A stretch of 64,000 nucleotides of DNA from Tautonia sociabilis (GTDB lineage Bacteria; Planctomycetota; Planctomycetia; Isosphaerales; Isosphaeraceae). The notes beneath the pieces were generated by a model that was not told the origin of the DNA, did no database searches, and saw only the letters and a program-made list of their open reading frames with translations. Location of the stretch: assembly GCF_003977685.1 (NCBI RefSeq), contig NZ_RYZH01000006.1, forward strand, positions 1 through 64,000, written 5' to 3'. A program made the translations under genes and the position numbers. Below, piece after piece: positions 42,931 through 52,679 of this stretch; positions within the stretch are counted from its first letter, which is position 1; each line of letters starts with the position of its first letter.

Positions 42931-44091
42931 ATGTCCCAAAGGCCGATCCCGACCGAGTTGCAGGCTCTCATCGTCCGGCTCTCCCGGAGGGACCCGAGGT
43001 GGCTGCTCGCCCTCCTGGCGATTCTCGTCGCCCTGGTGTTGCTCGATCGCTCGGGAGGGCCCCCCGACCTCGGCCCTTCCCCCTCGCCTCCGGCGGAGGG
43101 CTACCTCGTCGTCTCCTGGAACGTCGAGAACCTGTTCGACGACACGGACGACCCGAAGAACTCCGACCCGCTCGACTCCTGGTTCGCCAGGGACCCCTCG
43201 GCGCTTCGTCGCAAGCTCGACCTGCTGGCCGATGCCCTGCTGACGCTCGACGGGGGCCGGGGTCCGGACGTGCTGGCTCTGGTCGAGGTCGAGAATCGCC
43301 GGGCCGTCGAGCTGCTCCGCCGGGCGTTGAACGACCGCCTGCCGACCGAGTGGCGGTACGAGGGGGTCATCCACCGCGATAACATCAGCGGGCGCCGGAT
43401 CGAGCCGGCCGTGATCACCCGATTGCCCGTCGATGATCGGGCCACCGAGGCCCTGGCCGATCGCCGCCTGCTGCGGGGGCGGCTGATCGTCGAGGGGGAG
43501 CCGCTGGAGCTTGTCGTCGGCCACTGGACGAGCCGGGTGACCGACGCCGAGGGCTCTAAGCGCCTTGCGTATGCCAGGGCGATGTACGAGGCCTACCTGG
43601 AACTCGAGCGTACCGATCCGGGACTGGCCGACGTCTTGCTCTGCGGCGACTTCAATGACGAGCCCGACGACGATTCGCTCCGGATCGGCCTTCGGACCTC
43701 GGGAGACGCCTCGGCCGTGCTCTCCTCGGCCCGGTCGGCTCGGCCCCGGCTGTACAACCTGATGGCCGGTCGCGATCCCGAACGGTTCGGAACGTATCGC
43801 TACCGAGGGCGCTGGCAGATTCTCGACCATCTTGTCGCCTCCCCCGGACTGCTCGACGCCGAGGGCTGGGCCCTCGTGCCCGATTCGGTGCGGACGATCA
43901 ACACTCCTTTCCTCCGCGATGATCGCGGAGGACCGCTCCGGTTCGGGGACCAGGAGCACGCGAATCCGAGGGGGCCCTCCGACCACTTCGCGGTCGCCGT
44001 GCGCCTCCGGCTCCCCTCCAGTCGTTCGGAGGGGGCTGTTCCCCAGGGCGAGGCCCGAGCGGGGGACGCCCCGACGGCCGTCGCCGAGTGA
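42931..44091 (+). CDS. Membrane-anchored endonuclease/exonuclease/phosphatase (EEP) family protein
   Basis: The 386-residue protein has an N-terminal membrane anchor (WLLALLAILVALVLLD, about 24-40) and an EEP fold. It shows SWNVENLFDD (metal Asn), ALVEVEN (metal Glu), VVGHWTSRV, the catalytic LLCGDFNDEPDDDS and the final SDHFAVAV (His). Such proteins hydrolyse phosphodiesters (DNA, sphingomyelin, phosphoinositides). The anchored catalytic domain probably faces outward. The substrate is unknown. Confidence 0.85.
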   Translation: MSQRPIPTELQALIVRLSRRDPRWLLALLAILVALVLLDRSGGPPDLGPSPSPPAEGYLVVSWNVENLFDDTDDPKNSDPLDSWFARDPSALRRKLDLLADALLTLDGGRGPDVLALVEVENRRAVELLRRALNDRLPTEWRYEGVIHRDNISGRRIEPAVITRLPVDDRATEALADRRLLRGRLIVEGEPLELVVGHWTSRVTDAEGSKRLAYARAMYEAYLELERTDPGLADVLLCGDFNDEPDDDSLRIGLRTSGDASAVLSSARSARPRLYNLMAGRDPERFGTYRYRGRWQILDHLVASPGLLDAEGWALVPDSVRTINTPFLRDDRGGPLRFGDQEHANPRGPSDHFAVAVRLRLPSSRSEGAVPQGEARAGDAPTAVAE

Positions 44092-44112
44092 GCGAGCGGG
44101 ATCCTCGGTTGT

Positions 44113-44943
44113 CTACCGAGTATCGGCGACCACCTCTTCGGCCAGCTCCGGGCGGCCGGGGGAGGAGTTGGGTCGGCGGACCCGGGCGACGACCTGGAGG
44201 AACTGGCCTCGGATCTCCGAGGGGAGGCCCGGGTGGGAGGAGACCACCTGCTCGGCCCAGTTGGGGTAAGTCTCGACCAGGCGCCCCATGAGCGAGACGA
44301 ACCAGCCGGCCTCCTGCAACTGATCGACCAGCAGTCGTTCGATCAGCGGTCGGAAGGTCCGGGCAACGGCCCGCCAGCCGCGCGAGTCGATCTTCACGAA
44401 GGCCTCGACCTCGTGCTGGATCCAAGGAGCCCCGGTCGCCTCCTTGTAGTAGCTCGTCCGGACGACGAGCACGATCCGGCCTTCGAGGTGTGCCGACCCC
44501 TTCGGATTGTGATACTCCATCCGGCAGAGCAGGACATGAAGCTGGGGGGACCGGAGCACGAAGCTCCAGGTCGCCGTCGTGCCGTTGCCGTCGGTCCCCT
44601 GGTAGACGCCCGGGGCGACGGCAGTCAGGCGAACCGGGCTGGAGCTGAGGTCCTGCCAGAGGGCGAGGGTCAGCGCCGGCTCATTGAGCAGGCTCAGATA
44701 TAATTGCGGGTCACAGGGGAAGGTTTCGGCCTCTCCTCGGTGGTGGAAGCTGTGCTCGGAGATGATCTCGGCGACCTCGGCTCGGGCCTCGGGCACGACC
44801 AGATGCATGGGCAGCACCTGAGCCGGGTCGACCCGACGTCCCGTGAGGCCCCCAGGCGTCCCCGGCCCGGCACCCCCCGCCCCGATCGCTCCCAGGGCCA
44901 CGATCGCGGCCGAAAGCGCCCGGATCGCCGTTCTCCTCATCAT
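44113..44943 (-). CDS. Exported protein of unknown function, 276 aa
   Basis: It starts with a signal peptide (MMRRTAIRALSAAIVALGAI, cleavage near GAGGAG). The mature part reads like a conserved planctomycete family with one globular domain: SEHSFHHRGEAETFPCDPQL, LWQDLSSSPVRLTAVAPGVY, FVLRSPQLHVLLCRMEYHN and HEVEAFVKIDSRGWRAVART. No catalytic motif is recognised. It converges with the EEP gene with a 21-nt gap. Confidence 0.7.
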   Translation of the reverse strand: MMRRTAIRALSAAIVALGAIGAGGAGPGTPGGLTGRRVDPAQVLPMHLVVPEARAEVAEIISEHSFHHRGEAETFPCDPQLYLSLLNEPALTLALWQDLSSSPVRLTAVAPGVYQGTDGNGTTATWSFVLRSPQLHVLLCRMEYHNPKGSAHLEGRIVLVVRTSYYKEATGAPWIQHEVEAFVKIDSRGWRAVARTFRPLIERLLVDQLQEAGWFVSLMGRLVETYPNWAEQVVSSHPGLPSEIRGQFLQVVARVRRPNSSPGRPELAEEVVADTR

Positions 44944-45269
44944 GGTCGTTGCCCCCGCCCGGACCGAGGACCCGGCGTGATCGCCGAGGCCCTCCGGCCC
45001 GTCGCATCCGTGCTGGTGACCGCCGGCCGTCTTCCCTCGAACCGGTCTTGACTACTGATCGGCCCCTCGGATCCAGAAGATAACTGGAAAGCGGCAGTCC
45101 CGGGAATTTCGCGGCGTGGTGGCCGTTCGGGCAAAATGGGCAGAATTCACGGTGCGGAAGCTGGACTTGTCGAGGTGAGGGGGCCGGCTAAGATGACCGG
45201 CCCGTACCGAAGGAGGGCGGGGAGGGGCTCGGACGGCGAGCCGGGCGAGGCCCGGTCAGGGAGGCGACC
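44944..45269. other. Divergent intergenic region
   Basis: About 325 nt between the exported unknown and the HEAT-repeat gene, presumably holding both promoters. Nothing else was recognised. Confidence 0.45.
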
Positions 45270-46496
45270 ATGCCACTGGGACGAGGCGCGCGGATGGGGC
45301 TGGGGATCGTCGGCGTGGTGGGCTTGGTGCTCGCGGCCGGACTGGCGGTCATGATGGCCCCCTCGGGCCCGACTGGGGCTGGCCCGGAGGGGGCTCAGGA
45401 GGGCGTGACCACCACTTCCTCCTCCCCCGATGAAGCGGGGGAGGCGGCCGGGCGGGAGGGCCGGGCCTCTCGGTTGGCCGTCGGCGACACCGAGGCGCTG
45501 GCCCAGGCCGAGGCGCTTGTCGCCCCCGACACCGGCGACGAGGGCGCCGGGACGGTTCCCCTGGTGGGGATGACCGACGACGAGCTGGACGCCTGGCTCG
45601 GGGACCTCGCCGGTCTGGGGGCCGGATTCTCCCGATTCGGTCCGGTGGATCGCTCGAAGGTGGTGGCAATGGTCGGCTGGGCCCTGGATCGGCTGGCCGT
45701 CGAGCCGGCTCCCGAGCGCTGGCCCGAGGCGCTGACGCCCTCGGCCGAGTTGCTGACCGTCGGCCTTGCCGACGCCTCGCCCGCCGTCCGCGCCGTCGCC
45801 GCCGAGGTGCTCGGCCGCTGCTGGTCGTGGCAGCCGGGGAAGACGACCTGGCCCGACGACGATCGGAGGATCGCGTCCTGGAAGAATCGGCTCCACACGC
45901 CGCTGGTGGCCCTGCTCGATGACCCTGAGCCGGGGGTCCGGCTCGCGGCGGTGCTGGCGCTCGGCAAGCTGCCGATCGACGCGATGGCCGAGCCGGCCAT
46001 CTCCCGGCTCCACGACGATGTGGCCGCCGTTCGGATTCAGGTGCTCAATAGCTTCGCCCCGCGTCCCGACGTGCTCACCGAGGACGCGATTTTGCCCATG
46101 CTGTACGACCCCGAAACCGCCGTGGCCCTGGCCGCCCAGATCGTCCTCCGCGCCCGGGGGCTCGACGAGGAGCTGATCGGTCTGGCCAAGCTGCTGTACC
46201 ATCCCCGGGCCGAGCTCCGGGCGTCGGCTGTTCCGCTGATCGAGGGCCGGGACGACATCGACCCGGTCCTCTGGCTGCTTCGCCTTTCCCGGGACGAGGA
46301 CGAGTCGGTCCGCTCCAAGGCCCTTGAGGCACTCGGCCACCGAGCCTCTCCCGACGCCCGACGCCGGCTCGCCGAGATGGCCGACTCCGACCCCTCCCTC
46401 GAGATCCGGGAGGCCGCCCGCCGGACGCTCGACGGGATGACCGCCGATCTTCCCCCGCTTCCCGAGTCGTCCGGGGTCATGATTCGGGCCAACTGA
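45270..46496 (+). CDS. Membrane-anchored HEAT-repeat protein
   Basis: The 408-residue protein has an N-terminal hydrophobic segment (MGLGIVGVVGLVLAAGLAVM), a Ser/Glu/Gly-rich spacer to about residue 100, and then HEAT/PBS-lyase-like repeats: LADASPAVRAVAAEVLGRCW, LLDDPEPGVRLAAVLALGKL, YDPETAVALAAQIVLRARG, RDEDESVRSKALEALGHRA and ADSDPSLEIREAARRTLDGM. HEAT arrays are protein-interaction scaffolds; the partner is unknown. It ends 50 nt before a strong terminator hairpin. Confidence 0.75.
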   Translation: MPLGRGARMGLGIVGVVGLVLAAGLAVMMAPSGPTGAGPEGAQEGVTTTSSSPDEAGEAAGREGRASRLAVGDTEALAQAEALVAPDTGDEGAGTVPLVGMTDDELDAWLGDLAGLGAGFSRFGPVDRSKVVAMVGWALDRLAVEPAPERWPEALTPSAELLTVGLADASPAVRAVAAEVLGRCWSWQPGKTTWPDDDRRIASWKNRLHTPLVALLDDPEPGVRLAAVLALGKLPIDAMAEPAISRLHDDVAAVRIQVLNSFAPRPDVLTEDAILPMLYDPETAVALAAQIVLRARGLDEELIGLAKLLYHPRAELRASAVPLIEGRDDIDPVLWLLRLSRDEDESVRSKALEALGHRASPDARRRLAEMADSDPSLEIREAARRTLDGMTADLPPLPESSGVMIRAN

Positions 46497-46810
46497 CCCG
46501 GTAGCCGACCCCTGCCCCCGGCTCGATCGAACGCTCAGCTCCCCCCGACGCCCCGCCCTGGCGGGGCGTCTTCGCGCGCCTTCCGGGCGATCTCGGCCGC
46601 CTCTGGCTCCCACTCGCTGTGTGGTCGCCCCGTGATCGGGACCCTCGAATCGCCGCCTTGCGCCATCGGGGACGATCCGTTGAGCTCCCCACCCGATCGG
46701 GCCCTTGTCCGACCGGAGGAGGCCGGATACCCTCGACTCGATCGGGAGCATGCCACGTCCCTCGACGGGAAGGGAACCTTCGCCGCCTCGGCGCGGAGGA
46801 GAGGATCGCG
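46497..46810. other. Intergenic region with a terminator
   Basis: The 314 nt between the HEAT-repeat gene and the Sco-family gene contain the hairpin at 46547-46570 and presumably the Sco promoter. No gene is supported. Confidence 0.5.
46547..46570 (+). terminator. Strong hairpin terminator after the HEAT-repeat gene
   Basis: GACGCCCCGCC (46547-46557) and GGCGGGGCGTC (46560-46570) form a perfect 11-bp GC-rich stem with a minimal loop, 50 nt past the stop codon. The following TTCGCGCG is only weakly T-rich. Confidence 0.7.
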
Positions 46811-47419
46811 ATGAGACAGTTCGTTTCCGGGATGGCCGCGGTCGTCGCGACCGTCTGCTGCGGCGCCGCTCCCCCGATCGAGGATTCCCGACTCGCCGAC
46901 ATCGGGCCGGCTCCCGAGACGGTGCTCATCGATGCCCGATCGGGGGAGCCGTTCTCACTGGCCGAAGTCCGATCCCGGGGCAAGGTGGCCCTCGTCAGCT
47001 TCATCTACACGACCTGCAACGGCAGTTGCCCGGCGACGACGCACACGATGTACCGCGTGCAGGAGGCCCTCAAGCGGGACCGGCTGTGGGGCGATCACGT
47101 CGAGTTCGTGTCGATCACCCTTGATCCGAAGACCGATCGGCCCGAGGTGCTCTCACGATATGCCGACCTCTATGACGCCGATCCGAAGGCGTGGCATTTC
47201 CTCACCGGGGAGCCGGAGGACGTGTCCCGGGTCATCTCCTCCTGGGATATGTGGGCGAGGATCGGGCCAAGTGGGACGCTGGATCACCCGTCCCGCATCT
47301 TCCTCGTCGATCCGAAAGGCCGCCAGCGCGAGATCTACAACCTCCAGTTCCTGAACCCGGAAGGGGTGGTGGCCGATGTCCGAGCCGTGCTCGACGAGTC
47401 GGCAGCACCGTCTCGCTGA
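46811..47419 (+). CDS. SCO1/SenC-family copper chaperone-like thioredoxin-fold protein
   Basis: The 202-residue exported protein has a signal region (VSGMAAVVATVCCGAAPP) and a Sco fold: VALVSFIYTTCNGSCPATT with the copper-binding CxxxC (C69, C73), VEFVSITLDPKTDRPEVLS and the distal His159 (LDHPSRIFLVDPKG). Sco proteins deliver copper to the CuA site of cytochrome oxidase or act in thiol redox. No cox genes are nearby. The ATG at 46811 is preceded by GGAGGAGAGG; the upstream frame is rejected. Confidence 0.85.
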   Translation: MRQFVSGMAAVVATVCCGAAPPIEDSRLADIGPAPETVLIDARSGEPFSLAEVRSRGKVALVSFIYTTCNGSCPATTHTMYRVQEALKRDRLWGDHVEFVSITLDPKTDRPEVLSRYADLYDADPKAWHFLTGEPEDVSRVISSWDMWARIGPSGTLDHPSRIFLVDPKGRQREIYNLQFLNPEGVVADVRAVLDESAAPSR

Positions 47420-47480
47420 CGCCTTCCCGAACAATGGCACGCGGGTTGCTCAAGGAAGGGCTTGGAGGTGAACCATCGCG

Positions 47481-48443
47481 ATGAGCACCGAAGCCCTGCT
47501 CCGACTTGGCACCGTCTTCGTGGTCTTGAATCCGAACTCGGGCCGTTTTGCGACCGAGATCCGGACGATCCTCTGTCGCCACTTCGGGGCGGAAGCGGAT
47601 GGGAGCTGCCGCATCCATCTGCTCGCCGAGGGGCAGGAGGTGAAGGCTCTGGTGAGCGAGGCGATTCGCGCCGGGGCGAAGCTGGTCGTGGCGGCCGGCG
47701 GGGACGGCACGGTGGCCGCCGTGGCCGATGGGTTGATTGGTTCGGGCGTGCCGATGGGAGTTCTCCCCCTGGGCACGGCGAACGTGCTCGCCCGGGAGCT
47801 GGGACTCCCGCTGGACCCCGACGAGGCGTGCGCCATCCTCGCCAGCTCGAACGAACTGGCCACGCTGGATGCGATGCGCGTGGGAGGCCGACCGTTCTTC
47901 ACTCAGGTGGGGGTCGGCCTGGACAGCCTGATGATCCGGGATACCGACACCGAGTCGAAGCGGAGGCTTGGCCGTCTGGCCTACCTCTGGACGGGAGTGG
48001 TGCGGCTGGCCGGGTTCCAGCCCAGGCGGTTCGTCATCCGGATTGACGACCAGGGGGACCTGCGGCTCCGGGCGTCCCAGGTCCTCGTGGCCAACGTCGG
48101 CACGCTCGGTCAGCCGCCGTTCCGCTGGGGGCCCGACATCCGCCCGGACGACGGCGAGTTGGCAGTCTGCGTTCTGCGCGCCCGGTCGGCGTTCGACTAC
48201 CTTCGGTTGACCATCAACCTCCTCCGAGGTGCGCAGCGGAGCGACCCGAGCATCCGCTACTTCAAGGCCCGGAAGAACGTCCGCATCGCCCTCGCTCGGT
48301 CGTCCAGCCCGCTGCCGGTGCAGGCCGACGGCGAGATCATCGGGCAGACCCCGGTCGTCGTGGAACTGATCCCGCAAGCCGTTCGGGTGATCGTCCCTCC
48401 TGGGTTTGAGAGGAAGACGCCCGGGAGCGAGACGCTCGATTGA
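47481..48443 (+). CDS. Diacylglycerol kinase-family lipid kinase (YegS-like)
   Basis: The 320-residue protein has the DAGK catalytic domain: VVLNPNSGR (14-22), AAGGDGTVAAVADGL (71-85) and GVLPLGTANVLARELGLP (93-110), plus a C-terminal beta domain ending VQADGEIIGQTPVVVELIP. It would phosphorylate diacylglycerol or a related lipid with ATP at the membrane. GGAGGTG precedes the ATG. It follows the Sco gene by 61 nt and could share its transcript. Confidence 0.9.
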   Translation: MSTEALLRLGTVFVVLNPNSGRFATEIRTILCRHFGAEADGSCRIHLLAEGQEVKALVSEAIRAGAKLVVAAGGDGTVAAVADGLIGSGVPMGVLPLGTANVLARELGLPLDPDEACAILASSNELATLDAMRVGGRPFFTQVGVGLDSLMIRDTDTESKRRLGRLAYLWTGVVRLAGFQPRRFVIRIDDQGDLRLRASQVLVANVGTLGQPPFRWGPDIRPDDGELAVCVLRARSAFDYLRLTINLLRGAQRSDPSIRYFKARKNVRIALARSSSPLPVQADGEIIGQTPVVVELIPQAVRVIVPPGFERKTPGSETLD

Positions 48444-48658
48444 TCGATCTGGTCCGAGCTGAGGAGCCGGGTTCCAGGCTGGGGACGGAGGCCTCGACGC
48501 CGACCGAGACAAGGGGAAGGGCGTCCCGGGAGGGATCGGCAGCGCCCGATTCGAAGAGCGGACGATTGGAGCGGGCCAGGGACGCTGCCGATGGCGGATT
48601 GACCGTTCCGAAGTCGTCCTCGGGGCGGCCGTCGTGACCGGGCCGGCCCGCTCGATGG

Positions 48659-49708
48659 TCAGCGATCCGGGCGATTGGACATCACGCCTCGGGCGGCGGG
48701 CAGGTAGGGGCTGTTGGGGTACTCCCGCTCCAAGCGCTCGACGACTTGCGCCGCTCGGCTGTTCTCGTCCAACACGCGCCAGAGCTCGGCGATGGCGGCG
48801 AGGGCCCGAGCGTGCTCCTCGGCCTGGGACGGGTAGAGGATGTCGGTATGTAAGTAGGCGAAGAGGGCGTCCCGGGTTCGGCCGGCGGCCCGGAGGCAGT
48901 CGCCGAGGGTGTTGTAGGAAGGAGCGAGCGTGGCGGCGTCCTCGGGGTCGGCGGCGTCGATGACCGCTCGGGCGGCCTGCTCGGCCTCGTCGAACCGGCT
49001 GAGGCCGACCAGAGCCTCGGCCCGGGCGAGCTCGGCCTGACGACGGGCGGGAGTCCCTTCCCTGAGCCGGCCGATCAGCGTCTCGAGCTCGCGCAGCGCC
49101 TGCTCCGACTGGCCGCGTTTGACCATCACCTGGGCCCGGAGCACCGCGGCCCGGTCGGCGGCCCAGGAGAGCGTGGCCAATTCCCGGAGAGCTTGGTCGG
49201 CGGCGTCGAATTCCCTGGCCTCGAGCCGGAGTGCGGCTAGCAGCTCGAGGGCGGGGCCGAGGTGCCGGCTGTTGGCGAGCTCGGTGGTCACGGACTCGAG
49301 GGCCTGGATCGCCGCGTCCCGGGTCGAGGGATCGACCCGGGCGTGCTGGGCCAGCACGGCGGCGCGCCGGAACCGGGCGTCCTGCGCGACGAGGGAGTTG
49401 TTCGTCTCGCCGACGGCCTTCTGGTACAGCTCGGCCGCCTGCGGCAAGTTGCCGTTACTCGCCTGGATCCGGGCCTGCGAGTAGCTGATGCCGGGAGCGT
49501 CATAGATGACCTCGGCGACCTGGTCGAGCGGCACGTCCCGAGCGCCGATCCGGATGGCCGTTGGCGTCTCGCGCTCGATCTTGCCCCGGATCCTTCCCCC
49601 CGTCGCGGGGATGTTCGAGCCGGGAACAAGCACCACGTCGTCGGCCATCGCGGTCGCGGCCAGCAGCAGCGTCAGGGAGGCGGCGATCGGGCAGCGGAGG
49701 CGTCTCAT
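48659..49708 (-). CDS. Exported TPR protein, 349 aa
   Basis: A signal peptide (CPIAASLTLLLAATAMADDV) precedes a short beta region (VLVPGSNIPATGGRIRGKIE) and about six tetratricopeptide units (NLPQAAELYQKAVGET, EFDAADQALRELATLS, QSEQALRELETLIGRLREG, RFDEAEQAARAVID). It probably scaffolds envelope proteins. The gene follows the 923-residue TPR gene with a 66-nt gap on the same strand, so the two are likely co-transcribed. The ATG at 49708 was chosen over a TTG at 49726. Confidence 0.75.
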   Translation of the reverse strand: MRRLRCPIAASLTLLLAATAMADDVVLVPGSNIPATGGRIRGKIERETPTAIRIGARDVPLDQVAEVIYDAPGISYSQARIQASNGNLPQAAELYQKAVGETNNSLVAQDARFRRAAVLAQHARVDPSTRDAAIQALESVTTELANSRHLGPALELLAALRLEAREFDAADQALRELATLSWAADRAAVLRAQVMVKRGQSEQALRELETLIGRLREGTPARRQAELARAEALVGLSRFDEAEQAARAVIDAADPEDAATLAPSYNTLGDCLRAAGRTRDALFAYLHTDILYPSQAEEHARALAAIAELWRVLDENSRAAQVVERLEREYPNSPYLPAARGVMSNRPDR

Positions 49709-49774
49709 TGGTCGAATCGCCCTCAAGGTCGGGGTCGAGTCGGGGATCGGCGTGGGGAGGCGGTCCGGGAGGCG

Positions 49775-52546
49775 TCAGCCCCCGACTTGGCGGAGGAGTT
49801 GCTCGTATTTTTGCTTGATCTCTGGGCTGCCCAGAGTCTCGGACAGGGCCATGACGCTCTTGAGCGTCCGGCGGGCGGCGTCGGAGCTTCCCTTGCCGAG
49901 CTGGCAGAGCGCGACGTGATACCAGCACTCGTAGTATTCCGGGGGGCGAGGCCGGGTCCCCTCGAGCTTCTTGGCGAGATCCTGCCAGTGCCGGATGGCG
50001 ACGTTCCAGTAGCCCGGCTCGACCTCGGCCCAATCCTCGAGGATCTGGCACTGCTCGATCAGGAAGTCGAGTCCTCTCGGGTGCTCGGCGACGAGCTTGG
50101 CGGCGATGGACCACGCTTCCTTGAACTTGTGGTCCTGCCGGTAGGCGGCCGACAACTTCAGCCGGGTGCGCAGCAGCCCCGGGTTCTCCGGGAATTCCTC
50201 GAGGACGCGACGGAAGATTTCCACGGCCCTTCCCGGCCGCTCCAGCGCGAGCATTTGCTCTCCGGCCCACTGGAGCGAGGCATAGGACTGGCCCGATCGA
50301 CTCTCGATCAAGGCGTCCAGGAACTTCTGGAAGGCGTCCCGGCTGGCGTTGAGCCGGGCGATGTCGCCGGCTTGCCGCTGGGCCTCCATCTCCGCCTCCA
50401 GCACGCGGCCGAGCCCGAAGAACAACTGGGTGAGCGGCTCGTCCGTTTCGACGGACTCCAGTGCGTTCATGTCGGCCAGGGCTTCCTCGGTCTGCCCCTG
50501 GGTGATGTGCGCCTGGAGCCGAAGCCGGAGCAGTCGGGAGGAGAGCGGCCGGGTCACGGAGTTGAGCGTCGCGGTCGCCATTGCCTCGACGTGCGGATCG
50601 AGCACTGCCAGAGCGTCCTCGGGGCGGGACTCGGCCAGGAGGATCTCGGCGAGGTCCCCGGCGTTCCGGAGGCGTTCCGGGTCGGTTGGGGGGACGCGGG
50701 ACTCGACGCGCTCGTCATACGCGGACCTGAGCAGTTCGAGCGCCCGGTCGGCCTCGGCCCGGGCCTCGGGAGGGACGGGGCCCTCACCAGCTTCCTTGCG
50801 GAGCAGCAGGCTGCGGCGCCAATGGGCGGCGGCGGCCTTCCCCCGGGCCTCCAGGGCGTGCGCCGGGGTCTTGACCGATTCAAATGCCTCGGCCGCCTCG
50901 GCGTAGCGTCCCTGACCCAGCGCCACGTCGCCGAGCAGGATCCGGGCCACATCCGCCTGGGCGGCGTCGGGCCAGGTGGCGATGGTGTAATGGGCCAACG
51001 ACCGCAGCCGGGCCAGGTCCTCAGCCTGCCCCGGCCCGCCGACCGACTCGTACGCCATCGCCAGGGCGCCCATGCCCAGCTCGGCCGCTCCGAGGGAGGA
51101 GTCCCACTCGGGGTATCGCCTCGCGAGGAAGTCGGCCAGCACGGCCGCCTCGTGGTATCTCCGGGTGGAATACAGACAGAAGGCGAGCAGATACCGCGCC
51201 TCGTTTGCCCGGCTGGGGTCGCGACTCGGGTTCGCCTTGGACAGCGCCGCCTGGAAGAGGACGATCGCGTTCTCCCAGGAGCGGAGCCCCATCTCCTCCC
51301 GGGCTCGTTCCATCGCCTGGTCGAAGCTCAGGCCGGCGAGGCTTCTTGGGTCGATGGTGCTGCCGGGGCGGTACTTTCGCAGCAGGTCGACCGCCTCGGC
51401 CTTGTACGGCGAGGCGTAGCGGACGACCTCGGAGAGCTGCTGGACGAGGTCCTTGACCAGGTTTTCCTTGTTCGAGACCGCGGGCCCGTACTCGGCTTCG
51501 AGCATCGCGTCGATGTTCTTCGCCAGTTCCAGTTGCACGCCAAGCCGCTCGTACGACCCGGTGTCCCCCCGGCTGAGCGCCAGCCACTCCCGGGCGAGGC
51601 GCTCGGCCAGCGGGTATTCCTCTCGCTTGCGGTGGGCGATCACCTTGAAGAAGGCGACCTGGCGCTGGAGCTGGGTGAGCCTCGGGTCGTCGTGCCCGAG
51701 CAGCTCGTTGTAGATCCCCATCGCCGAGCCGATCTCCCCGTTTTCCTCCAGGCTCTTGCCCTGCCACATCCGGGCGGCGAAGCCGGCCATCCAGGTCCGG
51801 TAGGAATCGTAGATGTTCTTGAACGCTGTGGCGGCCGAGTCGAGCAGTTTTCCCCGCTCCTCGGAGCCCTCGGGGTAGGTCTGGGCTTCGTCGTAATCGA
51901 TGAGCGCTCGCTTGAGGGTCGCGTCGATCAGCCTGCGCTGGGCCTCCTCCCGGAGGGCGTGGGTGGGGTCCGATTCCTCGATGAACCCGGCGGGGAAGGC
52001 CTCGTAAGCGTTCCGCAGGTCGATCAGTGCCTGGTCGAACGACGCCTTCGCCTGGGCGAACGCGGCCCGGGCGGCGGCGAGGAGGGTGTCGCGTTCCTCG
52101 GGCCGTTCGGCCTCGTCCGCTTTCAGGGCGGCGGTCTGACCCCGCTGGTAGAGCACCTGGGCGAGCTGCACCTTGGCCTCGGGGGCCAGCTCGTGAGTCG
52201 GGTACTCCCGCAGGAAGGCGTCGAACGCCGAACGGGCCTGGTCGAGCAGCAGGTCGCGGCGTTCGAGATCCTGGGCGACCTGGGACTCCTCGATCTTTCC
52301 CCGCCCCCGCTCGAACGCCAGCAGCGGGGCGATCCCCTCAGGGAGCTGAGGGTCGTCGCGAAGCCGATCGAGGTAGTCGTCGGCCAGGTCGAAATAGCCC
52401 CGATCGCGGAGCCCTTCGAGGAACGCGAGGTGTCGTCGCATGCCTGGGTCGGAGGAGGCGGGCTGCGGTCGGGCCTCGGCGGTCGAAAGGAGGAGAAGGA
52501 GCAACACGGCCGCGATCCGGGCCGCGACGCGACGGACTCGGGGCAT
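49775..52546 (-). CDS. Large exported TPR protein, 923 aa
   Basis: The protein starts with an uncleaved-looking or cleavable signal (RRVAARIAAVLLLLLLSTAEA) and is built almost entirely of tetratricopeptide-like helical pairs (for example GYFDLADDYLDRLRDDPQ, QGRYAEAAEAFESVKTPAHA, ESRPEDALAVLDPHVEAMA, RPGRAVEIFRRVLEEFPENP). No enzymatic domain is seen. A protein of this size is likely a large interaction scaffold outside the cytoplasm. It lies upstream of the 349-residue TPR gene and 133 nt downstream of sufU on the same strand. Confidence 0.8.
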   Translation of the reverse strand: MPRVRRVAARIAAVLLLLLLSTAEARPQPASSDPGMRRHLAFLEGLRDRGYFDLADDYLDRLRDDPQLPEGIAPLLAFERGRGKIEESQVAQDLERRDLLLDQARSAFDAFLREYPTHELAPEAKVQLAQVLYQRGQTAALKADEAERPEERDTLLAAARAAFAQAKASFDQALIDLRNAYEAFPAGFIEESDPTHALREEAQRRLIDATLKRALIDYDEAQTYPEGSEERGKLLDSAATAFKNIYDSYRTWMAGFAARMWQGKSLEENGEIGSAMGIYNELLGHDDPRLTQLQRQVAFFKVIAHRKREEYPLAERLAREWLALSRGDTGSYERLGVQLELAKNIDAMLEAEYGPAVSNKENLVKDLVQQLSEVVRYASPYKAEAVDLLRKYRPGSTIDPRSLAGLSFDQAMERAREEMGLRSWENAIVLFQAALSKANPSRDPSRANEARYLLAFCLYSTRRYHEAAVLADFLARRYPEWDSSLGAAELGMGALAMAYESVGGPGQAEDLARLRSLAHYTIATWPDAAQADVARILLGDVALGQGRYAEAAEAFESVKTPAHALEARGKAAAAHWRRSLLLRKEAGEGPVPPEARAEADRALELLRSAYDERVESRVPPTDPERLRNAGDLAEILLAESRPEDALAVLDPHVEAMATATLNSVTRPLSSRLLRLRLQAHITQGQTEEALADMNALESVETDEPLTQLFFGLGRVLEAEMEAQRQAGDIARLNASRDAFQKFLDALIESRSGQSYASLQWAGEQMLALERPGRAVEIFRRVLEEFPENPGLLRTRLKLSAAYRQDHKFKEAWSIAAKLVAEHPRGLDFLIEQCQILEDWAEVEPGYWNVAIRHWQDLAKKLEGTRPRPPEYYECWYHVALCQLGKGSSDAARRTLKSVMALSETLGSPEIKQKYEQLLRQVGG

Positions 52547-52679
52547 CGGGGGATCTCCCTGGTCGGGCGGTGCGATTCGAGTCGGGTCGGATCGGATCGG
52601 ACGGGAGACGGGCGTGCCGACGGGGTGCGATCGAGGGGAGCGTGTCTGTGGGAACTCTACGGCGCCCGCTCGATGGTCG

